Position numbers and translations under genes: made by a program
Part shown: positions 1 through 8,565 of the stretch, in pieces
Layout of the letters: every line of letters begins with the position of its first letter
Numbering within the stretch: the stretch's first letter is position 1
Notes under the pieces: model-generated
Told to the model about the DNA's origin: nothing
What the model saw: the letters and a program-made list of their open reading frames with translations, nothing else
Database searches by the model: none
Source: Murimonas intestini
GTDB taxonomy: Bacteria > Bacillota > Clostridia > Lachnospirales > Lachnospiraceae
Direction of reading: 5' to 3'
NCBI RefSeq assembly: GCF_024622195.1
Contig: NZ_JANKBI010000001.1
Span: forward strand, 813,112-877,111
DNA: 64,000 nucleotides

Positions 1-779
1 TGCTTCTCATTATGCCCGCCGATATTGTAAGTCTCAAACAGACGTCCCTTTTCCTGCACCATATCAATGCCCTTTGCATGGTCTTCCACATAGAGCCAGT
101 CACGCACATTTTTGCCATCACCGTAGACAGGAAGTGGCTTTCCGTGCAGCGCATTATTGATAATGAGCGGAATCAGCTTCTCCGGGAACTGGTACGGTCC
201 GTAATTATTGCTGCAGTTTGTAATATTAGCTGGAAACTTATATGTGTCCATATATGATCTGACCAGCATATCAGAGGATGCCTTGCTTGCAGAATAAGGG
301 CTGTGGGGTGCATACGGGGTTGTCTCATAAAAATAGCCGCCGTCTTCCTCCAAAGATCCATAAACCTCATCTGTAGATACGTGCAAAAACTTCTTATCTT
401 CCTTATATGTGCCGTCCGGCAGTTCCCATGCAGCTTTGGCTGCATTCAACATAACAAGGGTTCCGAGTACATTCGTTTTCACAAAAACATCAGGATTCTT
501 AATACTCCGGTCCACATGGCTCTCTGCTGCAAAATGCACTACCCTGTCAATTTCATTTTCTTCAAAAAGCTTCATAATGGCAGCTGAATCACAGATATCA
601 GCCTTAACAAAAGCATAATTCTCCCTGTCTTCAATATCCTTCAGATTCTCCAGATTCCCTGCATATGTCAGGCAGTCCACATTTATTATCCTGATCTCAT
701 TTCCATATTTTTTAAACATGTAATGAATATAATTAGAACCGATGAAGCCTGCACCCCCGGTTACCAGATAAGTTCTCAT
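1..779 (-). CDS. rfbB: dTDP-glucose 4,6-dehydratase, 3' end outside the window
   Basis: Short-chain dehydrogenase/reductase that converts dTDP-glucose to dTDP-4-keto-6-deoxyglucose, the second step of dTDP-L-rhamnose synthesis in the cytoplasm. The reading frame starts at the ATG at 777-779 and runs off the left edge, giving about 259 residues of a usual 330-340. Visible features are the N-terminal nucleotide-binding glycine motif TGGAGFIGSNY at residues 7-17, the HFAAESHVDRS segment near residue 82, the STDEVYG active-site segment, and YSASKASSD carrying the catalytic Tyr-x-x-x-Lys. The start has a good ribosome site (GGAGGAAAATA) and its own promoter at 822-850. Neighbouring rhamnose genes, if present, lie beyond the left edge. 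Identification is firm. Confidence 0.95.
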   Translation of the reverse strand, partial: MRTYLVTGGAGFIGSNYIHYMFKKYGNEIRIINVDCLTYAGNLENLKDIEDRENYAFVKADICDSAAIMKLFEENEIDRVVHFAAESHVDRSIKNPDVFVKTNVLGTLVMLNAAKAAWELPDGTYKEDKKFLHVSTDEVYGSLEEDGGYFYETTPYAPHSPYSASKASSDMLVRSYMDTYKFPANITNCSNNYGPYQFPEKLIPLIINNALHGKPLPVYGDGKNVRDWLYVEDHAKGIDMVQEKGRLFETYNIGGHNEK

Positions 780-821
780 TATTTTCCTCCAGAATCTTTT
801 CTTTTTTATAAATTTTCATTT

Positions 822-850
822 ATTATAACAGACAATTTCTTATACTTCAA
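822..850 (-). promoter_or_regulatory. SigA-type promoter of rfbB
   Basis: On the minus strand TTGAAG (845-850) and a perfect TATAAT (822-827) are separated by 17 bp. The -10 lies about 40 bp upstream of the rfbB start. The site falls between the end of the DHHW gene and rfbB, so rfbB can be transcribed independently of the upstream acylation operon. Confidence 0.7.
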
Positions 851-861
851 CACTTAATCTT

Positions 862-1920
862 TTATCGTGCCAGAAGGGATATGCTCCTTTCTACAAGCTC
901 ATAAACTACAAGATCATAATCTTCTACATCTGCCCATTCATAATATCTGGACCTTAAAAAAGTCATCCGGCTGAAGCACTGCCCCAGCGGCTGCACAAGA
1001 GCATCTGAAAAAGAGTCCCCCAGGACAAGCACATTTTTCCCTCCCGGAGCTTCTGTCTCATAGTGTGCCAACAGTCTCTCCTGATCATAATCCGTTTGTT
1101 TGACTTTATATTTGTTATCCATAAAATATATACTGTCGTCCATCATTACCCCTGTGCCAAGAAGATTCAGCAGGTCACCAGTCCAGACCTTAGAACTGTA
1201 AGAAATTTCCGAAATATCAGGAAGACCCAGCCTAAACTTTTCAGATATCTCCATTGCTGCCACGTATCCTCCAAGAGCATTCCAGTGGGTGTCTGTCTTA
1301 TAATAGAGCGGATACTTTTCTTTATAACTTTTTAATTCCTCACGCGGATAGATGCAGGGAATCTCTGTATTTTCAAGGATATAATCCACCGCCTGCACAG
1401 TCCTGGTATAATCTGATAACGGCCTGTACGCATCAGGCATGTACTCATTATATACACTTTCTTTGTTTGGCCCTATCAAAAAAACAAAATCCATATCCCG
1501 CTCTTTACAATAATCATAGGCCTTTTCAACTTCCTCTACAATTTTACCTAATTGTTCCCGGGTGTATAGTTCACCGGAATAATCCTTCAGTGAATCTGTA
1601 TCCTTATCCGCTTCTTTGGAATTGTAGAACAGCCATCCTTCCTTTCCGAGAATAACGGCCGGATTAGATGTCGTGTGGAAAATCTCTTTTTTCGTTACTG
1701 CTTCTATCTTTTTAAGCCACTTTCTAAATGGGATATAATCATCATAATATGCTTCAAATTCACCGGCATAATCAGAATATGTATCAATGCTCAGTTCCGG
1801 CCTTACAGCCAGATTTCTGTTTTCAGTATTTTCAACCTTTACACTTCTGGAAACAGGGTCCAGGATCAGGTAACTAAATATGAAACACAGAAAAATACCT
1901 GTTATTATTTTTTGTTTCAT
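862..1920 (-). CDS. DHHW / AlgX-AlgJ-like SGNH-type protein, partner of the adjacent MBOAT
   Basis: A 352-residue protein with an N-terminal signal-anchor segment (residues about 4-22) and an extracytoplasmic domain of the DHHW/AlgX-like SGNH hydrolase type. The signature DTHWN lies near residue 210 and a GDSFSDAL nucleophile-type serine block near residue 299. Proteins of this class work with membrane-bound O-acyltransferases to move acyl groups onto cell-surface polymers. It follows the MBOAT gene by 8 bp with a strong AGGAGG ribosome site, so the two are co-transcribed. The acylated polymer cannot be read from the sequence. Confidence 0.85.
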   Translation of the reverse strand: MKQKIITGIFLCFIFSYLILDPVSRSVKVENTENRNLAVRPELSIDTYSDYAGEFEAYYDDYIPFRKWLKKIEAVTKKEIFHTTSNPAVILGKEGWLFYNSKEADKDTDSLKDYSGELYTREQLGKIVEEVEKAYDYCKERDMDFVFLIGPNKESVYNEYMPDAYRPLSDYTRTVQAVDYILENTEIPCIYPREELKSYKEKYPLYYKTDTHWNALGGYVAAMEISEKFRLGLPDISEISYSSKVWTGDLLNLLGTGVMMDDSIYFMDNKYKVKQTDYDQERLLAHYETEAPGGKNVLVLGDSFSDALVQPLGQCFSRMTFLRSRYYEWADVEDYDLVVYELVERSISLLAR

Positions 1921-1928
1921 AGCCCCTC

Positions 1929-3338
1929 CTAGAATCTGAAATAAATGAACGGATTATAAGCTCCGCTTCCCAGCATTACAGCAGCCGTCCCCAATATAAA
2001 TACACACAGGATAACCTCTGACACATCTATAACCTTCTGGTTGATATGCGCCCTGACAAATCTCTCAATCCTGCCCCTTAGTACTCCGGACATTAATACT
2101 GCGCCTGCTATACAAGTCAGAATATACGGCGTTACAAATACCCCTGCTCCTAAAAAGGTTTCCTTTCCAAATGAGACCATCGCCTGCAGGTAGCCCAAAG
2201 CATATGACAAGTCTTCTGCCCTGAAAAATACCCATCCCACAATAACCATCAAAATTACATAAATATGGTTCACAATTTTTACAGGATTCTTATCCAGCAG
2301 CCTTCCCAAAAACAGCCTTTCAATCACAAGAAGCACTCCATGGAACATTCCCCATATTACAAAATTCCAGCTGGCGCCATGCCAAAGGCCTGTACAGAAA
2401 AACACAATAAACAGGTTTATGTATGTCCGCCCATTGCCCTTTCTGCTGCCGCCAAGCGGAATATATAAGTATTCTTTAAACCATGTAGAAAGTGAAATAT
2501 GCCATCTGCGCCAGAATTCTCTGATAGATTTCGAAACGTAAGGATAGTTAAAGTTTTCTTTAAATTCAAATCCAAACATCTTTCCTAACCCTATTGCCAT
2601 ATCCGAGTATCCTGAAAAATCATAATAAATCTGCAGGCTGTAACAGATTATCCCGGCCCAGGCAGTCCCGAACCCCAACTCCGCTGTTGTAAGGCCAAAT
2701 ATCATATCAGCAGCACCCGCCAGAGTATTCGCAAAAATCATTTTCTTGCCAAGGCCCCAAATAAACCGCTGTACTCCCTTATAAAATTTCTCAGCGGTAC
2801 ACTGCCTGCTGCCAAGCTGTTCATTTATATCGTGGTATTTTACAATAGGCCCGGCAATGAGCTGCGGAAAAAATGATATGTACAGCGCCAGGGATATAAG
2901 ATTCTTTTGTCCCTTTACTTCCCTCCTGTACACATCAATCACATAGGAAAGCGCCTGGAAGGTGTAGAATGAGATGCCGATAGGCAAAGCGATCTCAACA
3001 TGGGGCAATACTTCAGTACCTGCTATACTATTAATTGATTCCACGGCAAAACCGGCATATTTAAATACTCCAAGCATGCCCAGGTTAAGGACAACTGCTG
3101 TTATCAGCCAAAATTTCTTTTTAGTCCCCCCCTCTGTCCGCTCCATGATACAGCCAAACATATAATTGATCAGGATAGAAACTACCATCAGCAATATATA
3201 AACAGGTTCTCCCCATGCATAAAAGAAAAGGCTGGCTGCCAATAGTAGAACATTCCGCCATCTTTCCTGGGCCAGATAATAGAGCACTAATACAACTGGT
3301 AAAAAAAGCCACAGAAATATACTGGAACTAAATACCAT
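1929..3338 (-). CDS. MBOAT family O-acyltransferase (AlgI/DltB-like)
   Basis: A polytopic membrane acyltransferase of 469 residues when started at the ATG at 3336-3338, which has an AAGGAAAGG ribosome site. A longer upstream reading lacks one. Family features include the SFYTFQALSYVIDVYR segment, FFPQLIAGPIVKY, SLSTWFKEYLYIPLGGSRKG and the conserved active-site histidine region GLWHGASWNFVIWG. MBOAT proteins transfer acyl groups across the membrane to extracellular polysaccharide or teichoic acid. It lies between an SH3b protein (17 bp upstream) and a DHHW partner (8 bp downstream), forming a three-gene envelope modification operon. Confidence 0.93.
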   Translation of the reverse strand: MVFSSSIFLWLFLPVVLVLYYLAQERWRNVLLLAASLFFYAWGEPVYILLMVVSILINYMFGCIMERTEGGTKKKFWLITAVVLNLGMLGVFKYAGFAVESINSIAGTEVLPHVEIALPIGISFYTFQALSYVIDVYRREVKGQKNLISLALYISFFPQLIAGPIVKYHDINEQLGSRQCTAEKFYKGVQRFIWGLGKKMIFANTLAGAADMIFGLTTAELGFGTAWAGIICYSLQIYYDFSGYSDMAIGLGKMFGFEFKENFNYPYVSKSIREFWRRWHISLSTWFKEYLYIPLGGSRKGNGRTYINLFIVFFCTGLWHGASWNFVIWGMFHGVLLVIERLFLGRLLDKNPVKIVNHIYVILMVIVGWVFFRAEDLSYALGYLQAMVSFGKETFLGAGVFVTPYILTCIAGAVLMSGVLRGRIERFVRAHINQKVIDVSEVILCVFILGTAAVMLGSGAYNPFIYFRF

Positions 3339-3355
3339 TATCGTGTTTCCTTTCC

Positions 3356-3949
3356 TTAATAGAAGAATCTGGCCCCTACATAACCTATGAGACCGTCTGC
3401 ATTCACTTTGTACCACCCCTGTGCATCTTCTAGAAATTCAACTGTCTGGCCTGCCTCCAGCACGCCGAGTATCTCTCCTTCATAGCTGGGTGCCTCACGG
3501 ATGTAGACAGCTCCGTTGGTTGTAATATATACTGGTTCCGGCGGAATATCGGCCTCTGTCTGAGGAGGATCCGTCTGAGGTGCTTCTGTCTGCGGCGCCT
3601 CTGTCTGGGCAACTTCTGTCTGGGGTGCCTCTGTCACAGGAGCCTGTGTCTGAACCTCTTCTGTTTCCGCCGGCTCTGTCTCAGAAGTCTGCCTGCTGTC
3701 CGGGGTCGGTTGTTCTTTCTCAGATTCTGTCTCTTTTTCAGTATTCTTCTCTGTCTTTGTTTCCTGCTGTGTTTCGCTTTCTGTCTCTTTGGAAGTTTCC
3801 GTCTCCCTGCCGGTCTTTGCCGCCGGCTCAGAAGTAATATTTTTGATCAGCCGGAAACCAAGGAAAATCAGCACCAGCAAAATGATAACTGCCAGCCCCA
3901 GCATAAAATACCTGAGGTTATCTGAGAGCCATTCTTTAAATTCTTTCAT
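3356..3949 (-). CDS. Membrane-anchored SH3b-domain protein with Thr/Glu-rich stalk
   Basis: A 197-residue protein with three parts: a short cytoplasmic N-terminus and one transmembrane helix at residues about 15-36, a low-complexity Thr/Glu/Gln/Pro stalk at about 42-140 that includes a tandem of QTEAP-type units, and a C-terminal bacterial SH3 domain at about 142-197 (VYITTNGAVYIREAPSYEG onward, ending in GLIGYVGARFFY). SH3b domains usually bind peptidoglycan peptides, so the protein probably tethers the operon's acylation machinery to the wall (inference). It starts at an ATG with AGGAGGAAAGG upstream and is the first gene of the SH3b-MBOAT-DHHW operon. Confidence 0.85.
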   Translation of the reverse strand: MKEFKEWLSDNLRYFMLGLAVIILLVLIFLGFRLIKNITSEPAAKTGRETETSKETESETQQETKTEKNTEKETESEKEQPTPDSRQTSETEPAETEEVQTQAPVTEAPQTEVAQTEAPQTEAPQTDPPQTEADIPPEPVYITTNGAVYIREAPSYEGEILGVLEAGQTVEFLEDAQGWYKVNADGLIGYVGARFFY

Positions 3950-4023
3950 CTTCCTTTCCTCCTATCGTTTATTCCCGCGGGCAGCGAGCCAAGTGAACAT
4001 GCTGCATATGCGTTTACCAGTAT

Positions 4024-6231
4024 TCAGACCTTCTTCAGCTTAGCAAAAGAAGCAAACATTTTCTTCACACCCGCTTTATCAAAGTTAACTGTCACTTCAT
4101 AGTCTCTTCCGCCGTCTGCAATCTTTTCAACTATCCCGACTCCAAACTTTATATGCTGCACGGTATCTCCCACCTCATACTCAAGCCCCTCGCCCTTCTT
4201 CGGTTCCGGCGCCTTATTTTCAAAGGGCCTGGACAGAAAAGCATTTTTAGCCTGGGCAAAAGCATTTTGGCGCGGCATCTCCTTTATCCTGGGCAGGATC
4301 TCATTTGTGGCGGCCACCAGTCCTTCCGGTATCTCATGCACAAATCTGGATACCCTGTTAAACTGGGTCTCTCCCCTGATCATCCTCTGTCTGGCGCTGG
4401 TCAGTGTAAGGCGCTTCATGGCTCTTGTTATCCCCACGTAACAGAGACGTCTCTCCTCTTCCAGATCTGACGGATCATCCGAACTTGTGGTCATATAGCT
4501 TGGGAAAATTCCATCCTCCATTCCCGCCATATACACATTTGCAAATTCCAGCCCTTTGGCGCTGTGGAGTGTCATAAGCACAACATAGTCACTCTCCTCA
4601 TCAAGGCTGTCAATATCCGCAACAAGCGCCACCTCTTCCAGAAAACCGCTCAAGGTCGGTGTCTCTGCGCTTTCCTCATATGATACCACCTTAGTGATCA
4701 ATTCATCAATGTTTTCAATGCGTGCCTTAGCCTCATCCGTATCCTCAGCCTCCAGCTCTTTAACATAGCCAGTCTGTTCAATGATCTCCCCCAGAAGCTC
4801 ATGCACAGATAAAAACTCCTGCTGGCTGCGCAGCGTCTGAATGAATGTCACAAAGGGCGCCAGTTTGACAGAACTTCTGCCGATGGAAGGTATCTTGTCC
4901 GCTTCCTTTAAAGCGTCATAAAAGCTGATGCCCCGCTCCACAGCATAATCCTGCACTCTTCCAAGAGTCGTGGCTCCTATCCCCCGTTTGGGGACATTGA
5001 TGATCCTGCGCACAGCCAGATCATCTTTGGCATTATCCACAGTCTTTAAATATGACAGAAGGTCTTTTACTTCCTTCCTGGCATAGAAATTTATTCCGCC
5101 TATTATCTTATATGGGATATTCGCCATCAGGAATTTTTCTTCAAACATACGTGACTGGGCATTTGTCCTGTAAAGTACGGCACAGTCGTTATAGTGGAAC
5201 TCCCCTTCCCTGACAAGCCGGGAAATATCACCTGCTATATATTCCGCTTCCTCATAAGCAGTCATAAACTGCCTGCATTCCAGCATATCCCCTTCGTCAT
5301 TATCTGTCCACAGGCGCTTTTCCTTACGCTCCATATTATTCCTGATCACATCATTGGCTGCATTCAAGATATTCTTAGTAGAACGGTAATTCTGTTCCAG
5401 CTTGATGGTCCGCGCATTCGGGAACACCTTTTCAAAATTCAGAATATTTCCAATATTAGCCCCTCTGAACTTATAAATGGACTGGTCATCATCCCCGACC
5501 ACACACAGATTCTGGTATTTTGAGGCCAGAAGGCTCACCAGCAGAAATTGGACTGTATTTGTATCCTGATACTCATCTACCATAATGTACTTAAAGCGTT
5601 CCTGATAATAATCCAGAACATCAGGACAGATGCGGAACAGTTCAACTGTCTTTACAAGAAGATCATCAAAATCCAGCGCATTGCTGTTTTGCAGCTGTTT
5701 CTGGTATTCCTCATATGCCTGTGCTATCTTCTGCTTCCCATAATCCCCGCCTGCATTCAGCCTGTACTCCTCAGGAGATATCATTTCATCTTTCGCTGAT
5801 GATATTGCTCCAAGGATCATCTTTTCCTTGTATACTTTCGTATCAATTTCCAGACGTTTGCAGACATCTTTCATCACTGTCTTCTGGTCATCACTGTCGT
5901 AGATCGTAAAATTTGTTCCAAAGCCCAGCCTTTCAATATGCCTTCTCAAAATGCGCACGCATGTGGAATGAAAGGTAGACCCCCAAATACTCTCAGATCC
6001 GAAACCGACCAGTCTGTCAACCCTCTCCCTCATTTCCTGAGCCGCTTTATTCGTAAAGGTGATGGCCATAATATTCCAGGGGTTGATCCCTTTCTCCTCA
6101 ATCAGATACGCTATCCTGTGGGTCAGCACCCTTGTCTTGCCTGAACCTGCCCCCGCCAGCAGCAGCAGAGGGCCATCAGTATGGAAAACAGCATCCCGCT
6201 GCATGTCATTTAATGTATCATAAACACTCAT
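4024..6231 (-). CDS. pcrA: ATP-dependent DNA helicase PcrA
   Basis: A superfamily 1A 3'-5' DNA helicase of 735 residues, the usual length for Gram-positive PcrA/UvrD, acting in repair and in rolling-circle replication. It shows the Q motif near residue 11, Walker A AGAGSGKT at 26-33, the Walker B/DEYQDTN block near 218, GDDDQSIYKFRGA motif III, QNYRS motif IV, VVLMTLHSAKGLEF and EEERRLCYVGITRA motifs toward the C-terminus. The last 50 residues, beginning EVGDTVQHIKFGVG, form the beta-rich PcrA tail that contacts RNA polymerase. It has its own promoter and a leader hairpin upstream. Confidence 0.97.
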   Translation of the reverse strand: MSVYDTLNDMQRDAVFHTDGPLLLLAGAGSGKTRVLTHRIAYLIEEKGINPWNIMAITFTNKAAQEMRERVDRLVGFGSESIWGSTFHSTCVRILRRHIERLGFGTNFTIYDSDDQKTVMKDVCKRLEIDTKVYKEKMILGAISSAKDEMISPEEYRLNAGGDYGKQKIAQAYEEYQKQLQNSNALDFDDLLVKTVELFRICPDVLDYYQERFKYIMVDEYQDTNTVQFLLVSLLASKYQNLCVVGDDDQSIYKFRGANIGNILNFEKVFPNARTIKLEQNYRSTKNILNAANDVIRNNMERKEKRLWTDNDEGDMLECRQFMTAYEEAEYIAGDISRLVREGEFHYNDCAVLYRTNAQSRMFEEKFLMANIPYKIIGGINFYARKEVKDLLSYLKTVDNAKDDLAVRRIINVPKRGIGATTLGRVQDYAVERGISFYDALKEADKIPSIGRSSVKLAPFVTFIQTLRSQQEFLSVHELLGEIIEQTGYVKELEAEDTDEAKARIENIDELITKVVSYEESAETPTLSGFLEEVALVADIDSLDEESDYVVLMTLHSAKGLEFANVYMAGMEDGIFPSYMTTSSDDPSDLEEERRLCYVGITRAMKRLTLTSARQRMIRGETQFNRVSRFVHEIPEGLVAATNEILPRIKEMPRQNAFAQAKNAFLSRPFENKAPEPKKGEGLEYEVGDTVQHIKFGVGIVEKIADGGRDYEVTVNFDKAGVKKMFASFAKLKKV

Positions 6232-6258
6232 TTTTTTACCACCTGACTTTATATTTGC

Positions 6259-6321
6259 GGCCGGACAGCTCTTATCTGCCCGGCCACTCTACATTATATA
6301 ACAAAATGCCTGTTCTGTCAT
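6259..6321 (-). promoter_or_regulatory. pcrA promoter and strong leader hairpin
   Basis: On the minus strand ATGACA (6316-6321), a 17-bp spacer and TATAAT (6293-6298) give a near-consensus promoter. Just downstream of the predicted start point, 6259-6285 can fold into a GC-rich hairpin of two ten-base arms (GGCCGG-CAG with CTG-CCGGCC) and a seven-base loop, sitting 28 bp ahead of the pcrA start codon. No uridine run follows, so it is a leader stem and not an obvious terminator. Confidence 0.6.
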
Positions 6322-6339
6322 CAATAAATGCATATGAAA

Positions 6340-6497
6340 ACACCTGAGTTACTGTTCACTCCGTGACCAGTAACACGCTCCGCGATGCACAGAAACGGCA
6401 AAAACCGCCGTTTCGCGCTGCAACCCTCGGGATTTTCGTGCAAATATGCACGAAAACACCTCGCGGGATGGTGGCGTGTGAACAGTAACACACCTGA
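6340..6497. mobile_element. 142-bp inverted-repeat element with perfect 8-bp target duplication
   Basis: The element spans 6348-6489. It begins GTTACTGTTCAC and ends with the exact reverse complement GTGAACAGTAAC. It is bounded directly by the same eight bases, ACACCTGA, at 6340-6347 and 6490-6497. Inside are three foldbacks: the left-end hairpin at 6348-6374, AAACGGC/GCCGTTT, and a perfect TTTTCGTGCA/TGCACGAAAA stem at 6433-6456. There is no coding capacity. This is what a non-autonomous transposon (MITE) looks like. It inserted between the divergent promoters of pcrA and the DUF1836 gene. Related copies lie at 10940, 11620 and 41857. Confidence 0.85.
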
Positions 6498-6528
6498 CAT
6501 CAAATTTACATTTGGAAGCAAAAAGGGC

Positions 6529-6557
6529 TTGTCATCTAGTATTAAAAACTATATAAT
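6529..6557 (+). promoter_or_regulatory. SigA-type promoter of the DUF1836 gene
   Basis: TTGTCA (6529-6534), exactly 17 bp, then a perfect TATAAT (6552-6557). Initiation about 7 bp downstream would fall near 6564, after the first possible ATG at 6561. This supports translation from the second ATG at 6576, which has GGAGGTGA directly upstream. Confidence 0.75.
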
Positions 6558-6575
6558 GTAATGGAGGTGACTAAA

Positions 6576-7193
6576 ATGACAATAGATACAAAAGATATGT
6601 TGGGCAGTATTATGAGCAGTCTTTCCAGGATTGACTATATCAAGCCTTCCGATATCCCTGGCATTGATTTATATATGGATCAGGTAACTACTTTCATGGA
6701 CGCCCATCTGGCTGCGTCAAAACGCCATTCTGAAGATAAGATCCTGACAAAAACAATGATAAATAATTATGCAAAAAATAATCTGCTTCCTCCGCCGCTG
6801 AAAAAGAAGTATTCCAAGGAGCACCTTCTTGTTTTGATCTTTATTTATTATTTCAAAGGAATACTTTCGTTCAATGACATACAGGCCCTGCTAAATCCTG
6901 TCACTGAACACTATTTCCAGTCAAAAGGCCAGTTGGACATGGAGGCTCTTTATAATGAGGTATTCAGCCTGGAAAAGCTCCAGGTGGAAAAAATACAGAA
7001 GGATATCGCTGCCAAATACAATACTTCTCTGACTACTTTTTCTGACGCTCCGCCGGAAGAAAAAGATTCACTGCAGTTTTTTTCATTTATCTGCCTGCTC
7101 AGTTTTGATGTATATATCAAAAAGCAGCTAATTGAAAAATTGATTGACGGACTTTCCGACGATGGGCCTGAGAATAAAAAAGATATGGAATAA
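6576..7193 (+). CDS. DUF1836 domain-containing protein
   Basis: A 205-residue soluble protein of the DUF1836 family, found almost only in Firmicutes and of unknown function. The ATG at 6576 is preferred because GGAGGTGA lies 6 bp upstream and the promoter places initiation after the earlier ATG. The N-terminal half includes LPPPLKKKYSKEHLLVLIFIYYFKGILS near residues 75-105, the most recognisable family block. That half resembles a winged/helical DNA-binding-like core (inference). The gene is monocistronic, with its own promoter upstream and a bidirectional terminator immediately downstream. Confidence 0.85.
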   Translation: MTIDTKDMLGSIMSSLSRIDYIKPSDIPGIDLYMDQVTTFMDAHLAASKRHSEDKILTKTMINNYAKNNLLPPPLKKKYSKEHLLVLIFIYYFKGILSFNDIQALLNPVTEHYFQSKGQLDMEALYNEVFSLEKLQVEKIQKDIAAKYNTSLTTFSDAPPEEKDSLQFFSFICLLSFDVYIKKQLIEKLIDGLSDDGPENKKDME

Positions 7194-7194
7194 A

Positions 7195-7232
7195 AAACAG
7201 CAGAGTGTGTTTATCCGGCACTCTGCTGTTTT
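7195..7232. terminator. Bidirectional terminator between DUF1836 and yerC
   Basis: Thirteen-base arms AAACAGCAGAGTG (7195-7207) and CACTCTGCTGTTT (7219-7231) around an 11-base loop, with T-runs on both strands. It sits between two convergent genes and can serve both. Confidence 0.85.
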
Positions 7233-7236
7233 AATT

Positions 7237-7524
7237 CTATTTATCCATCCTGTCAAAAACCATATCATATCCATCATTACCATAATTAAGAGAACGGTTC
7301 ACACGGCTTATCGTCGCTGTTGACGCCCCTGTCTTCTCTGCTATCTCCAAATATGTTTTCTTCTCACGCAGCATTTTTGCCACTTCAAAACGCTGCGCAA
7401 ATGACAGTAACTCATTTACAGTACATACATCCTCAAAAAATTGATAACACTCTTCTTTATTCTTTAAATTTAAGATGGCCTCAAATAAATGATCCACGGC
7501 CTCTGTCCTGATATTTTTACTCAT
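7237..7524 (-). CDS. yerC: YerC/YecD family TrpR-related protein
   Basis: A 95-residue protein of the YerC/TrpR superfamily. It has an all-helical fold with a helix-turn-helix at about residues 52-78: TYLEIAEKTGASTATISRVNRSLNYG. The family occurs across Firmicutes as a likely small transcriptional regulator distinct from the tryptophan repressor; its ligand is unknown. It has its own promoter at 7600-7628 and ends at the shared bidirectional terminator. Confidence 0.92.
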   Translation of the reverse strand: MSKNIRTEAVDHLFEAILNLKNKEECYQFFEDVCTVNELLSFAQRFEVAKMLREKKTYLEIAEKTGASTATISRVNRSLNYGNDGYDMVFDRMDK

Positions 7525-7599
7525 AAGGCTGCCCCTTTACATAATCTTATCTGTATTATTTGCAGCTGTCTCCTGTGGAGCAACTGCTTTTACCCTGTT

Positions 7600-7628
7600 A
7601 TTTTAGCACATTAAAACTTCACTGTAAA
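7600..7628 (-). promoter_or_regulatory. SigA-type promoter of yerC
   Basis: Minus-strand TTTACA (7623-7628), a 17-bp spacer and TAAAAT (7600-7605). The 5' leader would be about 70 bases. Confidence 0.6.
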
Positions 7629-7644
7629 GAACATAATTAGTTAC

Positions 7645-8373
7645 TTACTGGCTGCGCTTCCTGTATCTGTTTATGTACTTTTTGTACTCTTCTACAGAAC
7701 GATTAACTATCAGCTCCTGAGGAAAGCCCATACACTCCAGCAGCGGATCCAGAAAGCAGTGATTTCCCACATCCTCCTGAGTATGGGCATCACTGCCCAG
7801 AATAACCGGGACTTCATACTTCATGCACAGATCGAGCAGCTCCACATCATTTGGTATGGGATTCGTCCTGGCTCCCAGGGGATGCAGCGAATTATTATTG
7901 AGTTCAAGCAGCACATGGTTCTCTCCTGCCGCTTTTACAAGCTCCTCATAGTGGAGGGGATACCTGCTGTCATCAGGATGCCCTATTATATCTACATACT
8001 GGTTCTGCATGGCTTTTACAAGCGCACGTGTATTCTCCTGAGCTGTTCCGGGCCTGATACAGGGTGTGTGGAGGCTTGCGATGACCACATCCATCTGCTT
8101 CAGAAGGTATTCGTCCATATCCAGCTTCCCGTCAAAATCCATGACATTTACCTCTGTGCCGAACATGACCTCCACACCATAGATCTCTCTTGGCATGATG
8201 CGCAGGTTCATAAAATAATATTCCATGCAGGTTCCGGGCATAGCCATAGAATGTTCCGTGATCCCAAGCAGCTTCAGCCCCTTATCGGCAGCAGCCCCGG
8301 CCATCTCATGGACTGTGCTGTATGCATGTCCGCTTGCTATGGTATGTGTATGAGAATCTAATACATATTGCAT
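7645..8373 (-). CDS. PHP-domain phosphatase, YcdX-like
   Basis: A 242-residue PHP (polymerase and histidinol phosphatase) family metal-dependent phosphoesterase. Metal-ligand motifs are visible in order: DSHTHTIASGHAY at residues 6-18, GITEHS near 37, GTEVNV near 72, SLHTP near 100, IGHPD near 131 and GSDAHT near 198. The length and motif order match the trinuclear-zinc YcdX group. The substrate is unknown. It has its own promoter, overlapped by a perfect inverted repeat, and a leader of about 115 bases with a small CGTGC/GCACG hairpin near 8416-8428. Confidence 0.9.
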   Translation of the reverse strand: MQYVLDSHTHTIASGHAYSTVHEMAGAAADKGLKLLGITEHSMAMPGTCMEYYFMNLRIMPREIYGVEVMFGTEVNVMDFDGKLDMDEYLLKQMDVVIASLHTPCIRPGTAQENTRALVKAMQNQYVDIIGHPDDSRYPLHYEELVKAAGENHVLLELNNNSLHPLGARTNPIPNDVELLDLCMKYEVPVILGSDAHTQEDVGNHCFLDPLLECMGFPQELIVNRSVEEYKKYINRYRKRSQ

Positions 8374-8482
8374 CTGTATCTGCCCTTCTTTCCAAATTTA
8401 TAATGATATACCTTGTCGTGCGGAGCACGCCCATCCGTAGGATTAAATTATGGGATGCACGGAGGTGTATACATTTTCTTAC

Positions 8483-8525
8483 ACGTATAATGTGTTATTA
8501 TACGTTGAATCGCTAAATTTTGCAA
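8483..8525 (-). promoter_or_regulatory. PHP gene promoter overlapped by a perfect palindromic operator candidate
   Basis: On the minus strand TTGCAA (8520-8525), exactly 17 bp and TATAAT (8497-8502) form the promoter. The -10 lies inside one arm of a perfect inverted repeat, ACGTATAAT (8483-8491) and ATTATACGT (8497-8505), separated by 5 bp. The repeat spans the -10 and start point, where a repressor would block transcription. The binding protein is not identified. Confidence 0.6.
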
Positions 8526-8565
8526 CCCACAAAAAGCCACAACAAGCAAACAAACTTAACAATAT

